Assembly: GCA_005773145.1 (NCBI GenBank)
Contig: SXHS01000333.1
Location: 1-5,329 of the forward strand
DNA length: 5,329 nucleotides
Direction: 5' to 3'
Source of the DNA: Planctomycetaceae bacterium
GTDB taxonomy: Bacteria; Planctomycetota; Planctomycetia; Pirellulales; Pirellulaceae
Shown: positions 1 through 5,329 of the stretch, in pieces
Layout of the letters: each line of letters opens with the position of its first letter
Numbering within the stretch: position 1 is the stretch's first letter
Made by a program: the position numbers and the translations under genes
Notes under the pieces: model-generated
What the model saw: the letters and a program-made list of their open reading frames with translations, nothing else
Told to the model about the DNA's origin: nothing
Databases searched by the model: none

Positions 1-1399
1 CTGCGATCTCTTGGCCGCCTTGGTACGCCAAGATCCCCACTTGGCACACCTGCAATTGACGGAGGCCCTTTCTCAGGACCCCTCGTTGGTTCTGTGGAGT
101 CTATCATGGGCTCAGCCAGCGGAGCCGTGTGGCCTACCGCAACTTGCCTTGCGATTACTCGACGACGGCTTGGAACGACATCTGCAATGGCCGGATGCTA
201 CCGGCGACGCCGGTGGCATGAACCGCTTCACCGCGCCGCGACTGACGTGGCAGCGGTGGGCCCATGCAGCGGCAGCGGCATGCGAGACGGCGTGGCGTGT
301 GCAGCCGCTTGCCGCCTGTCGGTCTCAGGACGAATGTGACGCGGCAACGATGTTGGGCGTAATATCTGATGCATCGATTTGGTTGGCGGCCGGCAATTCA
401 GCGGGTAGGCGCGACGCGATCTACCCGTTACCCACGTGGCTCAAGCAATGGCTGAACGAGTTGTGGTCCCATTCCACCATGGTCGCCCCGACCGTAGCTT
501 GGGTGCGGCAGGCGATCTCCGAACTCCCTACCCAGCGGAGCGGGCCAATCGACGACGCTCTCGCATCACAACTGGCCGCCGTCCGCCATCGCTGGCTCCG
601 TCCCGCATCACCGGTAGCGGACGTACTGCCCGATTTCATGCGGGCTCGCGCAGCGAGTCAGCGGCGCGAGGCCGAGTTCGCGGCGAGGCTGGAGGCGGAG
701 AAGCTGGCCGCGATGAAGGAACTGGCATCCGGTGCCGGCCATGAAATCAACAATCCCCTGGCGAACATTGCCAGCCGTGCTCAGACTTTGCTCAGCGATG
801 AATCCGATCCCGATCGCCGCAAGAAGCTGATGACCATCAACACTCAGGCGTTTCGTGCGCACGAGATCATTGCGGACATGATGCTATTCGCCAAGCCGCC
901 GAAGCTGGTACGAAAATCCGTTGACATCGTCACGTTGATTCAGCAGGTTATGCGGGAGTTGGCGGCCGACGCCGAGCGTCAACAGGTGAATCTGGCCTGC
1001 CAACCCACGGGCATCGTCCCCACAGTCCACGTCGATCCGGTGCAAATCGGTGTTGCGATCAAGGCGATCTGCGTCAACGCCTTGGAGGCCATGAGATCGG
1101 CGGGGCGGATTGAGATCGTGCCGGCCGTCGATCTTAATGGGGACGACCAGCAGCGACACGGGCTTTCGATTACCATCACGGATACGGGACCGGGCATCGA
1201 TGCTGCCACGCGATCCCACATATTCGATCCGTTTTTCAGTGGACGCGAGGCGGGTCGCGGCGCCGGCATGGGGTTGAGCAAGGCTTGGCGGATCGTCCGC
1301 GAGCATGGCGGCGTTCTCGAAGTCAGCCAACCCGTCGGAGGTGGAGCGAGCTTTACCATGCGCATTCCTCTTGTGGTTGAGTCCTGGGCCAGTGGTTAA
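1..1399 (+). CDS. Sensor histidine kinase, soluble, NtrB-like (HPK4 type); 5' end outside window
   Basis: The reading frame is open to the left edge, and the TTG at position 11 has no ribosome binding site, so the true start is probably upstream. Residues are counted from that TTG. About 200 residues of unrecognised, mostly helical sequence with no membrane segment come first, followed by a charged helix or coiled coil (about 210-243). The H box is GHEINNPLANI with the phospho-acceptor His244; the adjacent E245/N248 fit the ExxN phosphatase motif of HisKA kinases. The HATPase domain follows: N box around Asn356 (VNALEAM), G1 box DTGPGID from Asp391, F box FDPFF from Phe405, and G2 box GAGMGLS at 417-423. 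These motifs are in the right order and intact, so the kinase should be active: it would autophosphorylate on His244 and pass phosphate to a response regulator. No regulator is encoded in the window. Lack of membrane spans suggests a cytoplasmic signal. The N-terminal part has a faint resemblance to HDOD-like helical domains, which I cannot confirm. The stop codon overlaps the start of the next gene. Confidence 0.93.
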   Translation, partial: CDLLAALVRQDPHLAHLQLTEALSQDPSLVLWSLSWAQPAEPCGLPQLALRLLDDGLERHLQWPDATGDAGGMNRFTAPRLTWQRWAHAAAAACETAWRVQPLAACRSQDECDAATMLGVISDASIWLAAGNSAGRRDAIYPLPTWLKQWLNELWSHSTMVAPTVAWVRQAISELPTQRSGPIDDALASQLAAVRHRWLRPASPVADVLPDFMRARAASQRREAEFAARLEAEKLAAMKELASGAGHEINNPLANIASRAQTLLSDESDPDRRKKLMTINTQAFRAHEIIADMMLFAKPPKLVRKSVDIVTLIQQVMRELAADAERQQVNLACQPTGIVPTVHVDPVQIGVAIKAICVNALEAMRSAGRIEIVPAVDLNGDDQQRHGLSITITDTGPGIDAATRSHIFDPFFSGREAGRGAGMGLSKAWRIVREHGGVLEVSQPVGGGASFTMRIPLVVESWASG

Positions 1400-3614
1400 C
1401 GATCGATCGCCATTGGAACGCTGCGGACGATCCCACCCGATCAAGCCGACATCGCTCGCGGTGGCCGTGTTGGTGGTCTGGGTTGGCTATGCGTGGTTGT
1501 TTCTGTCGACTCCATTGCCAGAAGGCGCGTTACCGTCTTGGGAAGGAACGGCCCCCACACGATTTGACGCCTGGATCACATTCGGCGATCCACTGGTCCC
1601 GACACGTCTGCCTTCACAGTGGGTGGACCGCACGACACAAACCTGGTCGATTCGAGATCGGTTGCCGCTCTGGGGCATGTCGGCGGGACTGCTCGTGCTC
1701 AGTGGCAGTATTGGCTGGACCATCCTGCGCCGACTAGGGGCCGGCCATTTTCTGCCTGCAGACACGACCTTGGTTTTTTCTCTCGGGCTCGGCATGCACG
1801 TCGTATCACTGGGTACTCTGGGCATGGGGTTGGCTGGCATGTTGAACACGGCTTGGCCGCGCATCATGGTGGGAGTTCTCACGATCGCCCTGGGTATCGG
1901 GAGTCTGCCTGCGATACGCGAGTGGACCCGCATCGGGCGAACGGCGGAATGTAAATGTCGTGGTGCTCGCGATTGGGCCTGGTGGACGGCAGCGGCACCA
2001 TTTGTGGCCCTATTGGTGTTGGGGAGCATCTTGCCGCCGTGGGACTTTGATGTTCGCGAGTACCATTTGCAGGCACCGAAGGAATGGTTTCAGCAGGGAC
2101 GCGTGGCGTTCTTACCGCACAATGTGTATGGCAATATGCCGCTGGGCGCCGAGATGCATGCCGTTTTGGCGATGGCGCTCCTTCGTGAACCGCGCGACTG
2201 GTGGTGGGGCGCGTTGCTGGGCAAGAGTTTGATGGGATCGTATGTCCTCATCACCTCCTGGGGGCTTTACGTGGCCGGGCGTCGTTTTTTTGATTCGACC
2301 ACTGCAGGGGCTGCCGCCGCAGTGATCTATTTGTCGACACCGTGGGTGCTGGAGATTGCCCTGACGGGGCACAATGAAAATGCTGTCGCGTTGTATCTCT
2401 TACTTACATGGCACGCGATTGGCCTGGCTTGGTTGCGATGTCGCCCATCCGACTCACACAGTGGAACTGAGCCAGTGCAGCCAGCGGAGCCGGTCTCTTC
2501 ACGTTCCCGATCCGTGCTCGGGTATTCCGTTCTGGCCGGGGTCATGGCGGGAGCGTCCATTGCCTGCAAGTACACCGGTCTGCTGTTTGTGCTGTTACCG
2601 GCAGGGCTCGCGGTATGGCTCTTAGGTGGCCGTGACCGCTGGAAGGTTGTGGGGGCATTTGCCCTGGCGGCTGCGTGCAGCAGTGGCCCATGGTTGGCCA
2701 AGAACGCCATGTTGACCGGCAATCCCATCTATCCCTTGGCCGCGAGATACTTGGGGGGCAGCACCCGAACTCCGGAACGCATTGCGCAATGGCAACAGGC
2801 CCACCGTGCGCCCGTCGACACCGCCGGGGATCGCTTCACGGGAGCGTTACTGTTCGATGGTATCACACAGACACTTTGGCGAAGCCCTTGGCATGGGCTG
2901 CTGCTAGTGCCACTGGCGCTGACGACGATTGTCATGCCGGGAAATCGTCGCACGGTGGCCATGCTCACCGCCTTGATCGCAGTCTATTGGCTTAGTTGGT
3001 GGTGCTGCACGCATCGCGTGGACCGATTTCTGGTTCCAGCGGTACCGCTGGTTGCCCTCCTGGCGGGCTGGGGCGTGACTTGGCGTCCCGTGGCGCGTTG
3101 GAAATCTTGGGTCACCGCGACCATGGCTTTAGGGCTCTGGTATAGTTTCAGTGTTGCCAGCTCGGGCGTCATGCAAGTCGATCCCCGATTCCTGGCCCCC
3201 TTGGCCCATTTGCGAGGGGACAAGTATCGTGTCAATCCGGTTCATCGCTGGCTCAATGACCACGCGTCAGCCGATCAGCGAGTCCTGCTGGTTGGAGACG
3301 CCCAACCTTTCGATTTGGAAGTCGCCGCGTTGTACAACACTTGTTTCGACGACGACTGGTTGACCACTCTAGTTCGTAACGCTGAGCCCCAACAACAGTG
3401 GACGCGTCTGCGGGATCAGAATATTGCGTATGTCTACGTGCACTGGGCGGAACTCGACCGTTATCGCCAACCGGGCAACTATGGGTATTCGAGCGACTTT
3501 GTACAGCCGGCCGCCCTCGATGGTTTGGTCCGACGGGGTGTGCTCCGGCGCACCGACTGGCAACCGTCCCCCCCATGGGGCGAGTTGTTTGAAGTGGCCC
3601 ACCAATCGCCCTAG
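1392..3614 (+). CDS. Polytopic membrane glycosyltransferase, GT-C fold, family 39-like
   Basis: This is a 741-residue integral membrane protein with roughly 12-14 hydrophobic segments; clear ones lie near residues 21-38, 92-112, 126-151, 155-173, 198-215, 279-297, 332-347, 395-412, 502-516, 521-537, 547-560 and 571-587. After the fifth segment comes the loop WDFDVREYH (Trp217, Asp218, Asp220, Glu223), followed by LPHNVYGNMPLGAEM. This matches the acidic first periplasmic loop of GT-C enzymes of the PMT/ArnT class, which transfer a sugar from a polyprenyl-phosphate donor to a lipid, glycan or protein. Other landmarks are GHNEN (His327) and GNPIYPL (from Gly443), common in bacterial GT39-like proteins. 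The last 150 residues are hydrophilic and may form an extracytoplasmic domain. I chose GTG 1392, which overlaps the kinase stop by 8 bp and gives a basic N-terminus before the first membrane segment. An ATG at 1305 in the same frame would add 29 residues and overlap the kinase by 95 bp, which is less likely. Donor and acceptor cannot be told from sequence. Confidence 0.85.
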   Translation: MVNDRSPLERCGRSHPIKPTSLAVAVLVVWVGYAWLFLSTPLPEGALPSWEGTAPTRFDAWITFGDPLVPTRLPSQWVDRTTQTWSIRDRLPLWGMSAGLLVLSGSIGWTILRRLGAGHFLPADTTLVFSLGLGMHVVSLGTLGMGLAGMLNTAWPRIMVGVLTIALGIGSLPAIREWTRIGRTAECKCRGARDWAWWTAAAPFVALLVLGSILPPWDFDVREYHLQAPKEWFQQGRVAFLPHNVYGNMPLGAEMHAVLAMALLREPRDWWWGALLGKSLMGSYVLITSWGLYVAGRRFFDSTTAGAAAAVIYLSTPWVLEIALTGHNENAVALYLLLTWHAIGLAWLRCRPSDSHSGTEPVQPAEPVSSRSRSVLGYSVLAGVMAGASIACKYTGLLFVLLPAGLAVWLLGGRDRWKVVGAFALAAACSSGPWLAKNAMLTGNPIYPLAARYLGGSTRTPERIAQWQQAHRAPVDTAGDRFTGALLFDGITQTLWRSPWHGLLLVPLALTTIVMPGNRRTVAMLTALIAVYWLSWWCCTHRVDRFLVPAVPLVALLAGWGVTWRPVARWKSWVTATMALGLWYSFSVASSGVMQVDPRFLAPLAHLRGDKYRVNPVHRWLNDHASADQRVLLVGDAQPFDLEVAALYNTCFDDDWLTTLVRNAEPQQQWTRLRDQNIAYVYVHWAELDRYRQPGNYGYSSDFVQPAALDGLVRRGVLRRTDWQPSPPWGELFEVAHQSP

Positions 3615-3632
3615 TGCATGGTCGAAACGGAC

Positions 3633-3638
3633 GGGAGA
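3633..3638 (+). promoter_or_regulatory. Ribosome binding site of the glutaredoxin-like gene
   Basis: GGGAGA lies 9 bases before the ATG at 3648. It decides the start: the alternative in-frame ATG at 3618 sits only 3 bases after the preceding stop codon, has no purine-rich site in front of it, and would add ten residues ahead of the beta strand (HVRLYT) where glutaredoxin-fold proteins normally begin. Confidence 0.6.
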
Positions 3639-3647
3639 ATATCGCCG

Positions 3648-3875
3648 ATGCACGTTCGCCTTTATACGCGTGAGGGGTGTCACCTGTGCGACGAGGCGCT
3701 CGAGCTTCTGCAGAGGCACGGATTGCAGCCGGAGATGGTGGATATTGATGCCGATGCCGAATTACGCATGCTTCACGATCAATGGGTTCCAGTCGTCGAA
3801 ATCGACGGACAGATCCGCTTTCGCGGACGTGTGGATGCGATCCTTTTACAGCGGATCCTCGCCAAGCGGCACTAG
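3648..3875 (+). CDS. Glutaredoxin-like small thiol-disulfide protein
   Basis: This is a complete 75-residue protein with the minimal thioredoxin fold. It opens with the strand HVRLYTREG, followed by the redox motif Cys11-His-Leu-Cys14 at the start of the first helix. The second strand is MVDIDAD. The cis-proline motif WVPVVEIDG (Pro48) follows, and then a short strand and the C-terminal helix. This order and length fit the glutaredoxin family (bacterial 'glutaredoxin-like'/DUF836 small proteins) rather than full thioredoxin. The protein is expected to be cytoplasmic, since there is no signal peptide, and to reduce or exchange disulfides; whether it uses glutathione is unknown. CHLC differs from the classical CPYC of glutaredoxins, but CxLC variants are frequent in this small-protein group. 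It follows the glycosyltransferase by 33 bp on the same strand, so it is probably co-transcribed; a functional link is not evident. An annotation starting at ATG 3618 (85 residues) is possible. The family call is firm; the partner is unknown. Confidence 0.85.
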   Translation: MHVRLYTREGCHLCDEALELLQRHGLQPEMVDIDADAELRMLHDQWVPVVEIDGQIRFRGRVDAILLQRILAKRH

Positions 3876-3944
3876 GCGAATTGATCCGACGGTTGGGCGA
3901 ACCACATGCATCACGAGGGGACGCCTGCTCGCCAGCTCTCCGGA
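3876..3944. other. Convergent intergenic gap without an obvious terminator
   Basis: This 69-bp gap lies between the stop codons of the glutaredoxin-like gene and apgM. The only hairpin seen is GGTT-GGGCG-AACC at 3891-3903, a four-pair stem with no T-run on either side. That is too weak to call an intrinsic terminator, so transcription from the two sides may end by another mechanism or overlap. Confidence 0.5.
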
Positions 3945-5150
3945 CTACGCACCGTACTTCGTCAGTCGCCGCGCGTTCGCCAATGCCAGCATCATCAAGT
4001 ACTTGGCTTCGAACTGTCCCAAACCGCCGCGCATGGCTGTATTCTCTCCGAACGACGTATGTCCGTCAGGCCGGCAACAATCGGACGTCAAGAGCGTGGG
4101 GACCGGGTGCCAACTATGGCTGCGCAGAAAGGCGGGAGTGCTATGATCGCCCGTCACAATCATCACATCGGGATTAAGAGCCAACAGTCGAGGCAGGGCT
4201 TCATCTAATTGCTCAATGCGTTGCACTTTGGCGGCAAAATCGCCATCCTCCCCCGTGCTGTCGGTGTACTTAAAGTGGATGAAGAAGAAGTCGTAGGCGG
4301 CCCAATGCTGGGTAAGAACGTCGATTTGCTCATCCAAAGTCTGAGGGGTGCCGAGCACCTCCATGCCGACTAGCCTAGCCAAGCCTTTGTACATGGGGTA
4401 GACGGCGATGGCAGCGGCCTTCAGCCCATAGACGTCTTGGTAGGTAGGCAGATTGGGACGGGCCGCGAAGCCACGCATGGTCAAGCCATTGGCATGGGGT
4501 TGATCGGACAGCAGTCGGCGGGCTTGCGTCACGAACTCATTGGCTACCTGTGCCGTGCGCTGGCTCTCTGCGGTCAGGGGTTGCGCGGCCAGTGGCTCGA
4601 CACCGGTAACTTGAGGATCGGTATCCGCCACATTACCAGCGAGCCCCTTACCCCGGAGCACGCATACAAAGCGATGTTCCTTAACGGGCTCGACGAAGAC
4701 TTCCACGTCGGCGATCCGAATGGCTTTCAAGCGTTGCACGAGCGCGGCACTCTGATCGCTGGCAATACGTCCGGCACGACGATCGGTGATCCGTCCTTGG
4801 GCATCTAATGTGCAGAAGTTGCAGCGCACTGCCACATCCTGAGCCTGCAAGGAAAAGCCGATCCCAGTGGCCTCGAGGGCCCCGCGTCCGATCACGTATT
4901 GCAGCGGATCATAGCCAAACAGTGCCAAGTGCCCTGGGCCGCTTCCGGGGCTAATCCCCGGGAGGACGGGAATGGTCGCGCCCTGAACGCCTCGACGCGC
5001 GAGTTCGTCTAGATTGGGCTTACGCGCCGACTCCAACTCGGTACGGCCCCCCGATTCCAGCGGGAGTCCACCCAGCCCATCAGCGACCAACATGACGATC
5101 TTCGACGTATTGGCCACGTGCAGCTCGCGAGTCAGTTCGTGAAGATTCAT
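3945..5150 (-). CDS. apgM: 2,3-bisphosphoglycerate-independent phosphoglycerate mutase, archaeal (ApgM) type
   Basis: This complete 401-residue cytoplasmic enzyme interconverts 3-phosphoglycerate and 2-phosphoglycerate in glycolysis and gluconeogenesis. It belongs to the alkaline phosphatase superfamily and is about the usual ApgM length (near 400), clearly shorter than the 510-residue GpmI form. Motifs in order: VADGLGGLP with metal ligand Asp24; PGSGPGHLALFGYDP with the predicted nucleophile Ser70; GRGALEATGIGF; CNFCTLD and DRRAGRI (substrate-side motif); EHRFVCVLRG; KYTDSTGEDGD with Asp297; TGDHSTP with Asp335/His336; and SHSWHPVP with His348. The protein runs to the normal C-terminus (LGQFEAKYLM...YGA). 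At the position where many homologues have His in TDxxGHxGD there is Glu301, discussed as a finding. The ATG at 5150 is supported by a good ribosome binding site. The gene stands alone on the minus strand, convergent with the operon-like trio. Family assignment is firm; cofactor independence and metal use are inferred from the family. Confidence 0.95.
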   Translation of the reverse strand: MNLHELTRELHVANTSKIVMLVADGLGGLPLESGGRTELESARKPNLDELARRGVQGATIPVLPGISPGSGPGHLALFGYDPLQYVIGRGALEATGIGFSLQAQDVAVRCNFCTLDAQGRITDRRAGRIASDQSAALVQRLKAIRIADVEVFVEPVKEHRFVCVLRGKGLAGNVADTDPQVTGVEPLAAQPLTAESQRTAQVANEFVTQARRLLSDQPHANGLTMRGFAARPNLPTYQDVYGLKAAAIAVYPMYKGLARLVGMEVLGTPQTLDEQIDVLTQHWAAYDFFFIHFKYTDSTGEDGDFAAKVQRIEQLDEALPRLLALNPDVMIVTGDHSTPAFLRSHSWHPVPTLLTSDCCRPDGHTSFGENTAMRGGLGQFEAKYLMMLALANARRLTKYGA

Positions 5151-5159
5151 GGCACTTTA

Positions 5160-5166
5160 CTCCCTT
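5160..5166 (-). promoter_or_regulatory. apgM: Ribosome binding site of apgM
   Basis: Read on the minus strand, AAGGGAG lies 9 bases before the ATG whose first base is 5150. It is a strong Shine-Dalgarno match and fixes that start. Confidence 0.75.
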
Positions 5167-5182
5167 CCGATGAAACGAACAC

Positions 5183-5203
5183 GTTACCTACCGAGGTGGT
5201 AAC
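5183..5203. repeat. Inverted repeat, 6-bp arms GTTACC / GGTAAC
   Basis: The left arm is at 5183-5188 and the right arm at 5198-5203, with a 9-base spacer. An overlapping odd palindrome, GTGGT-A-ACCAC, is centred at 5201 (5196-5206). These sit 30-55 bases before the apgM start, a place suited to an operator or a 5' leader hairpin. The arms are seen directly; any function is inference. Confidence 0.5.
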
Positions 5204-5214
5204 CACTGTAGTGG
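5203..5214. repeat. Inverted repeat CCACT-GT-AGTGG
   Basis: Perfect 5-bp arms lie at 5203-5207 and 5210-5214 with a 2-base centre. The spacer is too short for a good RNA hairpin, so if the repeat is functional a DNA-binding dimer site is more likely. It is short enough to have arisen by chance. Confidence 0.4.
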
Positions 5215-5251
5215 AAGTCACCCTAGATCCACAACGTGGTAAGCGGCATCG

Positions 5252-5276
5252 CATGGGTAACGCGCTGCGCCCCATG
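5252..5276. repeat. Inverted repeat CATGGG / CCCATG with inner GCGC-T-GCGC
   Basis: Outer 6-bp arms are at 5252-5257 and 5271-5276. The 13-base interior contains a second symmetric element, GCGC at 5262-5265 and 5267-5270. Nested symmetry of this kind is typical of small dispersed intergenic elements, but one copy cannot prove that. Confidence 0.45.
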
Positions 5277-5292
5277 GCCTGAAGTGAACCAA

Positions 5293-5316
5293 TTCGCTAT
5301 TTTCGTGGGTAGCGAA
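5293..5316. repeat. Stem-loop, 7-bp perfect arms TTCGCTA / TAGCGAA
   Basis: The left arm is 5293-5299, the right arm 5310-5316, and the loop (TTTTCGTGGG) is 10 bases. This is the strongest hairpin in the window outside genes. It is followed by a GC-rich stretch rather than a T-run on the plus strand. On the minus strand no clear T-run follows either, so I do not call it a terminator. It may be part of a repeat element or mark the end of a neighbouring transcript. Confidence 0.5.
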
Positions 5317-5329
5317 CGCGGGGGCGCCC

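Larger units (their letters stand above)
5151..5329. other. Upstream region of apgM, no convincing gene, rich in inverted repeats
   Basis: This 179-bp stretch reaches the window edge. Both strands contain only short open stretches without a start plus ribosome binding site; the longest (plus frame, 5227 to the edge) has no support as a gene. It holds the apgM ribosome binding site, presumably the apgM promoter, and four small inverted repeats listed separately. I could not recognise clear -35 and -10 boxes. Whether the right edge belongs to a divergent or upstream gene cannot be seen. Confidence 0.6.

Noticed and set aside
113..127. 15-bp word CAGCCAGCGGAGCCG, repeated at 2478-2492
   Set aside because: Both copies lie in coding sequence and encode the same QPAEP peptide in unrelated proteins; two copies without flanking similarity are best explained by chance and codon bias.
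884..1444. Long open frame of 186 codons on the minus strand opposite the kinase gene
   Set aside because: It lies antisense to well-conserved HATPase motifs, is Arg-rich and low in recognisable domains, and has no ribosome binding site; it is a typical by-product of GC-rich coding sequence.
1487..2029. 180-codon minus-strand open frame within the glycosyltransferase gene
   Set aside because: It is antisense to membrane-segment coding sequence, and its translation is Pro/Arg/Ser-rich with no family resemblance.
3891..3903. Small hairpin between the convergent genes considered as a terminator
   Set aside because: It has only four base pairs and no adjacent T-run.
3424..4146. 240-codon plus-strand open frame spanning the end of the glycosyltransferase gene, the glutaredoxin-like gene and the end of apgM
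   Set aside because: It overlaps three genes with clear protein families in other frames, and its translation is Arg/Ser-rich without any domain.
4437..4808. 123-codon plus-strand open frame inside apgM
   Set aside because: It is antisense to the conserved middle of ApgM, with no ribosome binding site or domain.
5227..5329. Open plus-strand frame running off the right edge, with a possible GTG at 5236
   Set aside because: There is no ribosome binding site in front of the GTG, the stretch is only about 34 codons, and it contains the inverted repeats; coding is unsupported without more sequence.

Overview
The window (5,329 bp, GC-rich) looks like a stretch of chromosome from a planctomycete, most likely of the Pirellula/Rhodopirellula group. 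That is an inference from the style of the proteins: a soluble NtrB-like kinase, a large multi-span glycosyltransferase with a 'WDFDVREYH' loop, and an archaeal-type phosphoglycerate mutase. No rRNA, tRNA, transposase, integrase or CRISPR array was seen. Apart from one structured intergenic segment, the window reads as ordinary chromosomal sequence.

Layout: (1) 1-1399, plus strand: the C-terminal 462+ residues of a soluble sensor histidine kinase whose 5' end lies outside the window. (2) 1392-3614, plus strand: a polytopic GT-C (family 39-like) glycosyltransferase. Its probable GTG start overlaps the kinase stop by 8 bp, which suggests translational coupling. (3) 3648-3875, plus strand: a 75-residue glutaredoxin-like thiol protein with a CxxC motif, 33 bp downstream of the glycosyltransferase. 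(4) 3945-5150, minus strand: a complete cofactor-independent phosphoglycerate mutase of the archaeal ApgM type, convergent with the first three genes. (5) 5151-5329: the upstream region of apgM, with no convincing gene but four small inverted repeats and several GGTA-containing variants of one short motif.

The three plus-strand genes are so close together that they probably form one transcription unit, but their functions do not make an obvious pathway. The kinase would sense a cytoplasmic signal through an unrecognised N-terminal region. The membrane enzyme would move a sugar from a polyprenyl-phosphate donor to an acceptor outside the cytoplasmic membrane. The small thiol protein would act in redox chemistry. 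apgM serves glycolysis and gluconeogenesis (3-phosphoglycerate to 2-phosphoglycerate) and is transcribed independently. No response regulator for the kinase is encoded here.

I did not find a clear new biological system. The items most worth a second look are the stem-loop-rich intergenic segment upstream of apgM, the histidine-to-glutamate change in a metal-site motif of ApgM, and the additional N-terminal membrane region of the glycosyltransferase.
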